Source: Thermotogaceae bacterium (GTDB lineage Bacteria > Thermotogota > Thermotogae > Thermotogales > Thermotogaceae). From it: DNA of 30,868 nt. Where the stretch lies: the NCBI GenBank assembly GCA_021161105.1, contig JAGHBG010000186.1, positions 1-30,868 on the forward strand, given 5' to 3'. Under the pieces are notes generated by a model. It did no database searches, was not told the DNA's origin, and saw nothing but the letters and a program-made list of their open reading frames with translations. A program made the position numbers and the translations under genes. How positions within the stretch are numbered: the first letter of the stretch is position 1; every line of letters begins with the position of its first letter. This document shows, piece after piece, positions 6,964 through 15,942 of this stretch.

Positions 6964-7737
6964 ATGGAGCAAATATTTTACTTTCTTGAAAACAAATTCA
7001 TGGTCTGGGCTTTTATACTGACAAGGGTGGCAGGCTTTTTGCTTGCCACTCCTTTTTATTCCGGCTGGTATATACCGATAACAGTTAAAGCGTTTTTTGC
7101 GGTTTTTGTAAGCTGGGTTATGGTTTTTTCAGTACCGGATGTGAATGTACCCCTGGATATTAACCCGATGCTTATGGCTTCTGGTTTTATAAACAATTTT
7201 CTTGTAGGAGTTATCATAGGATTCATTGCATATATGCTTATTTCGGCTATAATGAGTGCAGGAGGGATTTTTTCCATACAGATGGGTTTCATGATGGCAT
7301 CAAGTTTTGATCCAACAGCGCCGGATATTCCACTTCTGGGGAATTTTATGTATCTTCTCGCACTTTACATATTCGTGGCAGCTAAGGGGCATGTGGTTTT
7401 GTACTCTGTGCTTGCCGAGTCATTGAAGAAAATTCCCATAACAATGTACGGTGTTCACTTTGACCTTGGAAAGTTCATAATAGATCATTCCGGCGAAATG
7501 TTCGTTCTTGCACTTCAAATAGGTATAACAATTATCGCTTTTATGCTTGTTGTTACGGTTCTTCTGGGAATAGTCTCAAGGTTGATACCTCAGATGAATG
7601 TTTTTATGGTAGGAATTCCGTTAAAGGTTCTTCTTGGTTTTATAATATTTCTGGGGATGATTCCGATATGGGCGGAGACTTTCGAGATTTTAACAGACAA
7701 GATGTTAAATTATGCGCAGGCTTTCATATCGAAATAG
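6964..7737 (+). CDS. fliR: flagellar export gate protein FliR
   Basis: Inner-membrane component of the flagellar type III export gate, which sits in the FliP-FliQ-FliR core. It has 257 residues, normal length, with about six hydrophobic segments and the family's central region (GGIFSIQMGFMMASSFDP, about residues 99-116) followed by FMYLLALYIF. The start ATG lies 5 nt after the pgk-tpi stop with no visible Shine-Dalgarno sequence, so translation is probably coupled to the fusion gene. flhB follows with a long overlap. fliP and fliQ are not in the window. Confidence 0.95.
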   Translation: MEQIFYFLENKFMVWAFILTRVAGFLLATPFYSGWYIPITVKAFFAVFVSWVMVFSVPDVNVPLDINPMLMASGFINNFLVGVIIGFIAYMLISAIMSAGGIFSIQMGFMMASSFDPTAPDIPLLGNFMYLLALYIFVAAKGHVVLYSVLAESLKKIPITMYGVHFDLGKFIIDHSGEMFVLALQIGITIIAFMLVVTVLLGIVSRLIPQMNVFMVGIPLKVLLGFIIFLGMIPIWAETFEILTDKMLNYAQAFISK

Positions 7738-8810
7738 ATATCCAGTTATTTGCTGATCCTGATAAGACAGAAAAACCCACACCACGTCGAAGACAAAAGG
7801 CGAGAGAAGAAGGTAATGTTGCGGCTTCAAGGGAGCTTAATATGGCTCTCTCGTTCTTGTTTATGAGTGTTGCACTTGCTCTTCTTGGAAGACACCTGAG
7901 TATACTTATACAAAATGCTTTTATACCTTTTTTATCGCTTGATATGCACGATGATATTTCCGTATATTCCATAGGCGAGTGGGTGGCCCAGAATTTTTCT
8001 CAGGTGATATTTATACTTATGATACTTGTAGTTGGCAGTATGGGTCTTGGTGTTCTGGTGGGTGCAATGCAAACAAAGTTTCTTGTAGCTCCAAAAGCTG
8101 TCAGGTTTGATTTTGGCAGGATAAATCCAGTTCAGGGTTTCAAAAGGCTTTTTTCTCTCAGATCGATTTTTGAATTGATAAAGGCACTTCTTAAGGTTGC
8201 TGTTGTAGGGCTTGTGGGATATTTTACAATAAAAGGAAAGCTTAAGGAGCTTCTTTTATACCCGATGATGAGTCCGGTAGATTCTGCTGCGCATATGACA
8301 AATCTTATAGCTGATGTAATGATAAAGTCAGGAATAGCTCTTCTGGCTCTGGCTGTTTTTGATTATTTCTATCAAAGATGGGAATATGAGAGGAATTTGA
8401 TGATGACAAAGCAAGAGGTTAAGGAAGAAATGAAGGATATAGAAGGTAATCCAGAAGTAAAGAGGCGGCAGCGTCAGATGATGATGGAAATACTGAGAAG
8501 CAGGATGATGCAGGAAGTTCCAAAAGCTACGGTTGTTATAACAAACCCTGATCATGTTGCGGTTGCTTTGAAATACGAAAGAGAAGAGGACGAGGCACCA
8601 ATGGTGGTTGCAAAGGGGAAGAATCAGATAGCCGAAGCTATAAAAAAGGTTGCAAGGGAGTATAATATCCCTATAGTTAGAAATCCTCCTCTTGCATGGG
8701 AGCTTTACGACAATGTAGAAATTGGAGAGCTGATACCTCCTGACTTATACAGAGCAGTTGCAGAGGTACTTGTGTATGTTTACTCGCTTAAAGAAGGAGT
8801 GAACGGATGA
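7668..8810 (+). CDS. flhB: flagellar export switch protein FlhB, NPDH variant
   Basis: Sets the substrate specificity of flagellar export. The usual N-terminus is recognisable as QLFADPDKTEKPTPRRRQKAREEG, then four hydrophobic segments and the cytoplasmic domain with the KQEVKEEMKD helix. The autocleavage motif, normally NPTH, reads N293-P294-D295-H296. The only normal start codon in frame is ATG 7668, which has GGGGATGA upstream. It overlaps fliR by 70 nt and adds about 22 residues before the region where FlhB proteins normally begin. A rare ATC/ATA start nearer 7725 is possible. The next start overlaps this stop (ATGA). Confidence 0.95.
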   Translation: MGGDFRDFNRQDVKLCAGFHIEIDIQLFADPDKTEKPTPRRRQKAREEGNVAASRELNMALSFLFMSVALALLGRHLSILIQNAFIPFLSLDMHDDISVYSIGEWVAQNFSQVIFILMILVVGSMGLGVLVGAMQTKFLVAPKAVRFDFGRINPVQGFKRLFSLRSIFELIKALLKVAVVGLVGYFTIKGKLKELLLYPMMSPVDSAAHMTNLIADVMIKSGIALLALAVFDYFYQRWEYERNLMMTKQEVKEEMKDIEGNPEVKRRQRQMMMEILRSRMMQEVPKATVVITNPDHVAVALKYEREEDEAPMVVAKGKNQIAEAIKKVAREYNIPIVRNPPLAWELYDNVEIGELIPPDLYRAVAEVLVYVYSLKEGVNG

Positions 8811-10849
8811 AGCACTGGGATGTTGGAGTGTCACTTTTGGTTGTTGCCATAGTTTTATTGATGATTATTCCAATACCGGATTACATGCTGGACTTGTTCC
8901 AGATACTTAACCTTACTCTATCGATGATACTTTTATTTTCGACTCTATATATAAGAAGTGCTCTTGAAATTTCCTCTTTTCCGTCACTTATCCTTATAAT
9001 GACCCTGTTTAGATTAGCGCTGAATATAACTTCAACGAGGCTTATTTTGCTTGAAGGAAAGAATTTTGGTGGAAGGGTTATAAGGACTTTTGGAGAGTTT
9101 GTTGTAAAGGGTGATTATGTAGTTGGGCTTATAATCTTTATCATACTTGTAATAATACAGTTCATTGTTATAACAAGAGGTGCTGAAAGGATAGCAGAGG
9201 TTGCAGCCAGGTTTACGCTTGATGCTATGCCAGGTAAACAGATGAGTGTTGATGCGGATTTAAACGCTGGGCTTATTACGGAAGAGGAGGCAAGAAAGAG
9301 AAGGGAAGAGATAAGAAGGGAAGCAGATTTTTATGGTGCGATGGATGGTGCCAGCAGGTTCGTTCGTGGTGACGCTATTGCAAGCATAATAATCACTTTT
9401 GTGAACATAATCGGTGGTTTAATAATTGGATCGGTTAAGCATGGCCTTTCATTCAGTGAGGCGGCACAGATTTACACGCTTTTAACGGTGGGAGACGGGC
9501 TTGTATCCCAAATTCCTGCACTGATGATTTCAACGGCAACAGGTATTATCGTATCGAGGGCTGCATCGAAGGAAAATTTTGGAAGGGATGTTGTAACGGA
9601 ACTTGGAAGGGAAACGAAGGTTCTTTACCTGACAGGGGGAGTGCTTGTTTTCCTCGGATTTTTCACACCTCTGCCGATAACTACTGCTTTTGTTGGAGGG
9701 CTGTTGCTGTTCACTGCCTGGTATGCTTCAAGGGGTGCGCAGGTTCCTCAGGAAGCCCTTGCTGGTGCTGAAGAAGCTCCTGCGCCAACGGGGCCGGTTC
9801 TCTCCTCTCCTGAAGAGGTTGCTGAGGTTATAGAGGCTGATACTGTGGAGGTGGAAATTGGCTATGGTTTAATACCTCTTGCTGATCCATCCCAGGGTGG
9901 GGATCTTCTTGAGAGAATAACAATGGTAAGAAAGCAAATAGCTTTTGAGATGGGGCTGGTAGTATCACCAATAAGGGTTAGAGACAGTATACTTTTGAAG
10001 CCAAATGAGTATCTTATAAAGATCAGAGGGGCGGAAGTTGCAAGATACGAGCTTGTTCCCAATAGAATTCTTGCTATAAATCCTGGAGGTGTTCAGGAAA
10101 AGCTCCCAGGAATTCCCACAAAAGAACCTGCATTCGGGCTTGAAGCTTTCTGGATTGATGAGTCACGGAAGGAGGAAGCTCAGAATCTCGGTTTTACAGT
10201 TGTTGACCCACCAACTGTTTTTGCAACTCACCTGACTGAAGTGTTGAAAAGACACGCTCATGAGCTTCTTGGGGCAAGGGAATTTGAGCTTCTTATCGAA
10301 GGGCTTCGTCATAGAGTGCCGAAGCTTGTGGATGATTTAATTCCAAATGTGCTTAAAGAATCAGAGGTCAGAAGAATTCTTCAAAATCTTCTGAAAGAAG
10401 GTGTGTCAATAAGGAGTTTACCGTTGATATTTGAGACGCTTTTAGAACATGGTGAAAAAACTAAAGATATAGATTACCTGACAGAGCAGGTTAGAAGAGC
10501 TCTGAGGAGGCAGATAGTTACGCCGCTTAAGGCTTCTGATGGTAAAATTCACGCAGTGGCGTTCGACTCAGAACTTGAAAAGAAGATAGCAGAGTCTATA
10601 ACGGAGGAAGGAGAACAGAAGGTAATAGCGATGAATCCCGATATTTTAAGGGAAATTATAAACAAATTATCTCAGGAGCTTGAGAATTTGATGAAAAAGG
10701 GATATTCTCCTGTGGTTGTAACATCCGGTGAGATCAGGCCATACCTTTCAGGGCTCATCGCAAGGTTTGTTCCGAATGTTCCTGTGATAGCTTATGAGGA
10801 AGTGCCTGAGGATTTTGTACTCCAGGTTGAAGGTGTGGTGAGATTGTGA
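8807..10849 (+). CDS. flhA: flagellar export protein FlhA
   Basis: Large export-gate protein that couples proton flow to secretion and docks chaperone-substrate pairs. At 680 residues it is full length. The N-terminal part has about eight membrane segments, with the FHIPEP-family signature RLALNITSTRLIL near residues 66-78 and the cytoplasmic loop MPGKQMSVDADLNAG. A linker of Ala, Pro and Glu (about 315-335) leads to the cytoplasmic domain. ATG overlaps the flhB stop as ATGA, and the flhF start overlaps its own stop. Confidence 0.97.
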   Translation: MKHWDVGVSLLVVAIVLLMIIPIPDYMLDLFQILNLTLSMILLFSTLYIRSALEISSFPSLILIMTLFRLALNITSTRLILLEGKNFGGRVIRTFGEFVVKGDYVVGLIIFIILVIIQFIVITRGAERIAEVAARFTLDAMPGKQMSVDADLNAGLITEEEARKRREEIRREADFYGAMDGASRFVRGDAIASIIITFVNIIGGLIIGSVKHGLSFSEAAQIYTLLTVGDGLVSQIPALMISTATGIIVSRAASKENFGRDVVTELGRETKVLYLTGGVLVFLGFFTPLPITTAFVGGLLLFTAWYASRGAQVPQEALAGAEEAPAPTGPVLSSPEEVAEVIEADTVEVEIGYGLIPLADPSQGGDLLERITMVRKQIAFEMGLVVSPIRVRDSILLKPNEYLIKIRGAEVARYELVPNRILAINPGGVQEKLPGIPTKEPAFGLEAFWIDESRKEEAQNLGFTVVDPPTVFATHLTEVLKRHAHELLGAREFELLIEGLRHRVPKLVDDLIPNVLKESEVRRILQNLLKEGVSIRSLPLIFETLLEHGEKTKDIDYLTEQVRRALRRQIVTPLKASDGKIHAVAFDSELEKKIAESITEEGEQKVIAMNPDILREIINKLSQELENLMKKGYSPVVVTSGEIRPYLSGLIARFVPNVPVIAYEEVPEDFVLQVEGVVRL

Positions 10850-12036
10850 AGATTAAGAAATATGTAGTCAGAGATGTTTCAGAAGCTATGAGGATGATTA
10901 AAGAGGATCTGGGAGATGACGCCGTTATTTTGAGTACGCGTAAAATAAAAAAGGGTGGGTGGTTTTTTGGTCTTGGTGCGAAGATTTTTTTTGAAGTTAC
11001 TGCAGTCGTTGAAAATGATGAGGAGAAAAATCCGCCGGAAAGACCGAAAAGGGTTGGAAGGGAAGATATATATAAACTTCAGGAGGTGCTGGAAAAGAAT
11101 CGACAGGAAAATCTTAAAAGGGCTTTAACTGAAGCAAGAAAAGTTCAAAGTTCGAGAAGTTCCAGTGTCGATGATGAGATGGAGAAAATAAAAGAAATGA
11201 TCTCGGAATTAAAGATGATGGTTTTATCCGGGAAAACGACGAATGTACCTCCGGGTATTGAAAAGATAGCTGAAGCGATGCAAACCCATGAAATAGATAA
11301 TGAAATAACCAGTAAGCTGGTGGAGTTTTTGAGAATGAACTACGGAGATATTGATATAAACAGCGAGGAGATTGAATATAAGCTCGTTGATTATCTAAGG
11401 CCCTACATAAAAACAGAGGAAGTTAATCTTGAAGGTAGAATAATATTTGTGGGGCCAACTGGTATTGGAAAAACAACAACGCTGGCAAAGATAGCTGCAA
11501 AGTTATCACTTGAAGAGAAGAAAAGAATAGCGATATTGACACTTGATACATACAGAATAGCTGCAGCGGAACAGCTTAAAACTTACGCATCGATAATGAA
11601 TATACCTATAAGGGTTGCTTATACTCCGCAAGAAGCGAGAATGCATCTGAATGCCATGATAGATTATGATGCTATTTTGATAGATACAGCGGGGCGAAGT
11701 CAGAAAAATGATCTTCAAATGAGGGAGCTGAAAGCAATAGTAGATACTGTGAGTCCAGAGAAGGTGTTTCTGGTTTTGAGCATGACAGCAAAATTTGTTG
11801 ATGTAAAGGACATACTCAAGAAGTTTAGAGAGGTGGGGCCAACACATGTAATTCTAACAAAGCTGGACGAAACAAACGCTATGGGGCCAATTCTTAATGT
11901 GCCTCATACATCGAATTTACCAATAGCTTTTATAACCAACGGTCAGAGAGTTCCGGAGGACATATTTGAGGCAAATACGTTTGAGCTGGCAAAAATGGTG
12001 GTTAAAGAGGTGCTAAATTATGCTAGGTCAGGCTGA
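10846..12036 (+). CDS. flhF: flagellar SRP-type GTPase FlhF
   Basis: GTPase of the Ffh/FtsY class that controls where and how many flagella form. It has 396 residues: an N-terminal basic region (about 1-120, beginning MKIKKYVVRDVSEAM), an N domain, then the G domain with GPTGIGKTTTLAKIA, the DTYRIAAAEQLKTYA segment, DTAGRSQKND and TKLDETNAMG. GTG is the start, overlapping the flhA stop as GTGA. flhG, its activator, overlaps the end by 17 nt, as expected for an FlhF-FlhG pair. Confidence 0.96.
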   Translation: MKIKKYVVRDVSEAMRMIKEDLGDDAVILSTRKIKKGGWFFGLGAKIFFEVTAVVENDEEKNPPERPKRVGREDIYKLQEVLEKNRQENLKRALTEARKVQSSRSSSVDDEMEKIKEMISELKMMVLSGKTTNVPPGIEKIAEAMQTHEIDNEITSKLVEFLRMNYGDIDINSEEIEYKLVDYLRPYIKTEEVNLEGRIIFVGPTGIGKTTTLAKIAAKLSLEEKKRIAILTLDTYRIAAAEQLKTYASIMNIPIRVAYTPQEARMHLNAMIDYDAILIDTAGRSQKNDLQMRELKAIVDTVSPEKVFLVLSMTAKFVDVKDILKKFREVGPTHVILTKLDETNAMGPILNVPHTSNLPIAFITNGQRVPEDIFEANTFELAKMVVKEVLNYARSG

Positions 12037-12850
12037 TGGTTTAAAACAGGAGCCTAAAATAATAAGTATAGTCAGTGGAAAAGGCGGAGTGGGAAAGTCT
12101 ATTATGGCTGTTAACCTCTCTATTGCTATAAATAAGTTAGGAAAAAAAGTTCTCCTGTATGATGTGGATGTGGGGTTTGGGAGCGTTGAAATACTCCTTG
12201 GAACATCCGCAAAGTTAACAATAAAGGATTATTTCCAGAATAAAATTGGTCTCGATGAAATTGTCACGAATACGAAATATGGTATAGATGTTATCTCAGG
12301 TGGACTTGATGTTGAAGATCTTGTTTACTTCAATGCAGGAAACAGAGACTCTCTCTTCAGGGACTTTTCACGGATTATGAATAGATACGACTATATTGTT
12401 CTGGATTTCCCACCTGGATATAATGAGAACCTTGAAAACTTTTATGAAGCTTCTGATTTTATGGTTTTAATAACTACATCGGAACCCACATCGTTGATAA
12501 ATGCATATACTTTTTTAAAAATGATGGCTTTAAAGGGAATCGACCCTGATGAACTGCATGTAGTTCTCAATATGGCAAGAGATATGAAAGATGCAAGAAA
12601 GTTTATGGAAAGGTTTATAGGTGTCATAGAAAGATTTATAGGAATGAGTCCATCTGCTACTCATATAATGAGGTTTGACAATTTAGTTAGAAAAAGTGTG
12701 GAAAGCCAGAAACCTTTTGTATTTGAAGAAAGAACTCTGCAACCGTCACTTGTTATATACAGAATTGCAAATATAATAACAAAAGAGCATGAGCTTATAA
12801 AAAGAAGGACATTCCTTGATAAGCTAAAGGCATTTCTTAGAATTGGGTAA
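12020..12850 (+). CDS. flhG: MinD-like ATPase FlhG
   Basis: ATPase that works with FlhF to set flagellar number and position (FlhG/FleN/YlxH family). It has 276 residues. The deviant Walker A SGKGGVGKS is at about 20-28, followed by LLYDVDVGFG and LDFPPG (switch regions). The start of the protein, GQADGLK, matches the activator helix 'DQAxxLR' that stimulates FlhF, with D changed to G and R to K. The C-terminal helix with KLKAFLRIG is amphipathic and could bind membrane as in MinD. Confidence 0.94.
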   Translation: MLGQADGLKQEPKIISIVSGKGGVGKSIMAVNLSIAINKLGKKVLLYDVDVGFGSVEILLGTSAKLTIKDYFQNKIGLDEIVTNTKYGIDVISGGLDVEDLVYFNAGNRDSLFRDFSRIMNRYDYIVLDFPPGYNENLENFYEASDFMVLITTSEPTSLINAYTFLKMMALKGIDPDELHVVLNMARDMKDARKFMERFIGVIERFIGMSPSATHIMRFDNLVRKSVESQKPFVFEERTLQPSLVIYRIANIITKEHELIKRRTFLDKLKAFLRIG

Positions 12851-12864
12851 CGGGAGGAGAGAAA

Positions 12865-13428
12865 TTGAGACTGTATGATCTTTTGAAGGATAAAATGATG
12901 GGAATTTATGTAGGTGTGATAAAGGACAATGAAGAGGTTAAGGGTGTTTATGAAGGAATGACGGGTGGAAAATTTGTAATAAAGACTTTGGAAGATGTGA
13001 AAGCTGGAGATGAAGTTACATTGAGATTGGCGGTTGGTGGGTGGAATTTCATATTTCCATGTGTTGTTGAGAGGATAGGTAGAAACGGAGCAGTTTTAAA
13101 ACCCACTGGAAAAGTTAAGATAAGAGAAAAAAGAAAGGAAAAGAGAGTGCCGACATTGCAGAAATGTGTTATAAATGATAAAAGAGGTTTAATGCTGGAT
13201 GTATCTTTCCATGGAACGAGGATACTGGCGCTGGATGAATACAACATAGGGGACATTGTAGAAGTTAAGGTTGGAAATAATTCGATAAAAGGTAAGGTAA
13301 GATGGATAAAATCTGAAATAGTTGATTTAAGAAGTATGGGTGTTCTGATAGAAGATTCCATAATCTGGTGGGAAGAATATGTGAAAGAAAGGCTTGCTGA
13401 AGCTTTAAAAGTATTAAGGGGGATATAA
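12865..13428 (+). CDS. PilZ-domain protein (short, first of two)
   Basis: 187 residues starting at TTG with GGGAGGAGAG upstream. Residues 1-85 form a beta-rich domain like the N-terminal (YcgR-N) domain of flagellar brakes, though short and divergent. A PilZ domain follows. Its c-di-GMP contacts are present: the RxxxR motif in EKRKEKRVP (about 89-97) and DVSFHG, which matches (D/N)xSxxG. It sits between flhG and a second PilZ gene with a 1-nt gap between them. A c-di-GMP-responsive control of motility is the obvious role, but the partner is not shown by the sequence. Confidence 0.75.
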   Translation: MRLYDLLKDKMMGIYVGVIKDNEEVKGVYEGMTGGKFVIKTLEDVKAGDEVTLRLAVGGWNFIFPCVVERIGRNGAVLKPTGKVKIREKRKEKRVPTLQKCVINDKRGLMLDVSFHGTRILALDEYNIGDIVEVKVGNNSIKGKVRWIKSEIVDLRSMGVLIEDSIIWWEEYVKERLAEALKVLRGI

Positions 13429-13429
13429 T

Positions 13430-14119
13430 ATGCCAGCTGCTATGGTGGAATATTACAGATTCAAAGATGCTGTAAAACCTGGAATGCCAATTCTTCTTGA
13501 TATTAGCTGGCCGGAAGAGCTTGAAGGGGAGTATAAAAGCTCTGTTTATGATTATTCCTTAGAGCAAAGGGTAATGAGAATAGCAATGCCTTCTTACAAA
13601 GGAAGACTTATACCATTACCAAAAGGAACAAGGATATATGTGAAAATCGTTGATAAAACATCTCTTTATACATTTCAAGGGGTAGTTTTGTGGAGTGGAA
13701 TGTGGGAAGGTGACAATTTGCCGTCAACTATAGTTACCATACCAGAGAAGGTTAGAAGAGTTCAGAGAAGGAGGTTTAACAGGTTACCTGTAAGACTGAT
13801 AGGAAAGTACAGGAAAGAATATGAAGATGTGTATCATACTTTTTCTACGATAGATTTCAGTGCTGGAGGAATGCTAATGGTTGTTGAAGAGGAACTCAAA
13901 CTTGGTGATAAGATTTTTGTGACCATGAAATTAAAACCTGATCTTGAGCTTGTGGAACATCCGGCGGTCGTAAGGAGAGAGGCGGGAATGGATAAGACAA
14001 CTTTACAGAGATTTTATGGAGTGGAATTCCAGGAGATAGATATGAATCTTGAGAAGAAGCTTGTAAGATTTGTTATGGAGAAGGAGATAGAATTCAGAAA
14101 AAAGGGAATTATTTACTAA
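13430..14119 (+). CDS. YcgR-like PilZ flagellar brake protein
   Basis: 229 residues. The N-terminal half (about 1-105) is a YcgR-N-type beta barrel. The C-terminal half is a PilZ domain with RRRFNRLPV (RxxxR) and IDFSAGGM (DxSxxG), the residues that grip c-di-GMP. YcgR-type proteins slow or stop the flagellar motor when c-di-GMP rises. Position between flhG and cheC matches the PilZ gene at this place in Thermotoga. It follows the first PilZ gene by 1 nt and precedes cheC by 17 nt. Confidence 0.88.
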   Translation: MPAAMVEYYRFKDAVKPGMPILLDISWPEELEGEYKSSVYDYSLEQRVMRIAMPSYKGRLIPLPKGTRIYVKIVDKTSLYTFQGVVLWSGMWEGDNLPSTIVTIPEKVRRVQRRRFNRLPVRLIGKYRKEYEDVYHTFSTIDFSAGGMLMVVEEELKLGDKIFVTMKLKPDLELVEHPAVVRREAGMDKTTLQRFYGVEFQEIDMNLEKKLVRFVMEKEIEFRKKGIIY

Positions 14120-14136
14120 TACAGGGGTGATTCTGA

Positions 14137-14760
14137 ATGAGCTCGGTGTATGATAGAATGGAAGATAAACATTTAGATCTTTTGAAGGAAATCGGTAATG
14201 TTGGTGCCGGTAATGCTGCGACGGCTCTTTCTATGATGATTGACAAAAAAGTGGAAATAGCGGTGCCGGATGTGAAAATAGTACCAATAGCTAAGGTTCC
14301 ATTCATGCTGCCGAATCCTGAAGAATTGGTCGCTGGTGTTAAAATGGATGTTTCTGGGGATGTGGAAATGGAGACGCTTCTTATCTTTGATTCTAAGGGA
14401 ACAAAAGAGTTAATCAAACTTTTAACAATGGGGATGTCGGTGGTAGAAGACATAACACAGATAGGAGAGATGGAAAAGTCCGCGATAAAAGAGGTTGGGA
14501 ACATAATCTGTGGTTCTTATATAACTGCGCTTGCCAATTTTACAGGCTTTTTTCTTAATCCGCAGCCCCCTGATATAAGCGTGGATATGATAAGTGCAAT
14601 AGTTGCAGAAACATCTTTGAAGATTGCCCATACTGATGACAAAATTATCTTAATAGAAACTCTCTTGAATATCCAGGATGTGGAGATAACTGGTTATATA
14701 TTTATGATTCCTGAAGAGGAGTCACTGAAGAAAATCTTCGAGAGTATGGGGTTGATGTAA
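14137..14760 (+). CDS. cheC: CheY-P phosphatase CheC
   Basis: Removes phosphate from CheY-P and, bound to CheD, tunes receptor deamidation. It has 207 residues, the length of Thermotoga CheC. Both active-site helices are present: KEIGNVGAGNAATAL (about 19-33) and KEVGNIICGSYITAL (about 116-130), each with the E-x-x-N signature, so both half-sites should be active. Starts at ATG with AGGGGTGAT upstream. cheD begins one base after its stop. Confidence 0.95.
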   Translation: MSSVYDRMEDKHLDLLKEIGNVGAGNAATALSMMIDKKVEIAVPDVKIVPIAKVPFMLPNPEELVAGVKMDVSGDVEMETLLIFDSKGTKELIKLLTMGMSVVEDITQIGEMEKSAIKEVGNIICGSYITALANFTGFFLNPQPPDISVDMISAIVAETSLKIAHTDDKIILIETLLNIQDVEITGYIFMIPEEESLKKIFESMGLM

Positions 14761-14761
14761 T

Positions 14762-15244
14762 GTGAAAAAGAAAGTCGTAATAGGAATCGGAGAATATGCA
14801 GTTGACAGCCCACCATCTATCATTGTTACTTTAGGTTTAGGGTCGTGTGTTGGAGTATGTATAAGGGATCTCAAAACTAAGATTGGAGGAATGGTTCATG
14901 TTATGCTTCCTGATAGTGGAGGAAAAAATGTGTCAAATCCGGGCAAGTTTGCTGATACCGGGATAGCTGCTGTTATAGAAGAGATAAAGAAAAAAGGAGG
15001 TAACACCAACCATCTTGAGGCAAAGATCGCTGGTGGTGCAGCTATGTTCGAGGGGAAAGGACTCAATGTTGGCCAGCGGAATGTGGACGCTGTTAAAAAA
15101 TGGCTTAAGCACCATGGAGTTAAACTCGTTGCCGAAGATACGGGAGGAAATAGAGCGAGAAGTATAGAATACGATCTTGAGACAGGCAGGCTTCTTGTAA
15201 GAAAGGTTGGTGGTGGTGAACGAGTGGAAATCAAAGAAATATGA
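14762..15244 (+). CDS. cheD: chemoreceptor glutamine deamidase CheD
   Basis: Deamidates glutamines on chemoreceptors and stimulates CheC. It has 160 residues and a GTG start. The catalytic triad is readable: T23 in VTLGLG, C29 in LGSCVG and H46 in MVHVMLP, equivalent to T21, C27 and H44 of the T. maritima enzyme. KIAGGAAMF and the GGNRARS segment complete the family core. The stop overlaps the fliA start (ATGA). Receptors and cheA/W/Y are elsewhere. Confidence 0.95.
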   Translation: MKKKVVIGIGEYAVDSPPSIIVTLGLGSCVGVCIRDLKTKIGGMVHVMLPDSGGKNVSNPGKFADTGIAAVIEEIKKKGGNTNHLEAKIAGGAAMFEGKGLNVGQRNVDAVKKWLKHHGVKLVAEDTGGNRARSIEYDLETGRLLVRKVGGGERVEIKEI

Positions 15245-15942
15245 AGCATGTTTACTTTGATAAGGAAAAGGTTGTTCTTGAATACCTCCCGAAAATTAAA
15301 AGAATTGCCTATGACCTTAAATATAATCTTCCACCGAATGTTGATGTAGATGATTTGATTCAAGAGGGAGTTTTAGCCCTTCTTTCTTCTTTAGACAGAT
15401 ACAATCCAAAAAAGGGTTCTCTAAGCACCTTTGTGGTGAAAAGGATCAGGGGTGCTATGCTGGATTATCTAAGAAAGATAGATTGGATGCCAAGAAATTT
15501 GAGGAGAAATATTAAAGATGTAGAAAACGCTATGATAGAACTGGAAACAAAGGGAGGAGAGGTTACTGATGAAGCTATTGCAGAAATTGTAGGGATAGAT
15601 GCAGAGAGTGTAAGACATATAAGAAATGAGATGGTCAGAAAGCAAATGCTTATGTTGGATTCGTATCTTTCTGGTCAGGATGTTGAACCCATTGAAGTTA
15701 TAGAACAGCCCCAGGAAGAAGATCCTGAACAATCTGCCTATAAAGAGCTGCTAATGGAAGAGCTAAAAAAGGCGATAAATAAATTGGATGACAGAGAAAA
15801 ATTGGTTCTGTCTTTGAGATACGAACAGGAATTATCTTTAAAAGAGATAGGTGTGGTGCTGGGGGTAAGTGAATCGAGGGTTTCTCAGGTTTTGTCTGTT
15901 ATATTGGCAAAACTTAAGAGGGAGCTTGAGGGGTTGGTATAA
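15241..15942 (+). CDS. fliA: flagellar sigma factor, FliA/WhiG type
   Basis: Sigma-28 family factor for late flagellar genes. It has 233 residues. Region 2 is clear (DVDDLIQEGVLAL, then FVVKRIRGAMLDYLR and MPRNLRR, about 37-85), region 3 follows, and region 4 near the C-terminus has REKLVLSLRYEQELSL and the recognition helix VSESRVSQVLS. The start ATG overlaps the cheD stop, and the stop overlaps the next start as TAATG, so it is embedded in the operon. No anti-sigma flgM is seen nearby. Confidence 0.94.
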   Translation: MKHVYFDKEKVVLEYLPKIKRIAYDLKYNLPPNVDVDDLIQEGVLALLSSLDRYNPKKGSLSTFVVKRIRGAMLDYLRKIDWMPRNLRRNIKDVENAMIELETKGGEVTDEAIAEIVGIDAESVRHIRNEMVRKQMLMLDSYLSGQDVEPIEVIEQPQEEDPEQSAYKELLMEELKKAINKLDDREKLVLSLRYEQELSLKEIGVVLGVSESRVSQVLSVILAKLKRELEGLV

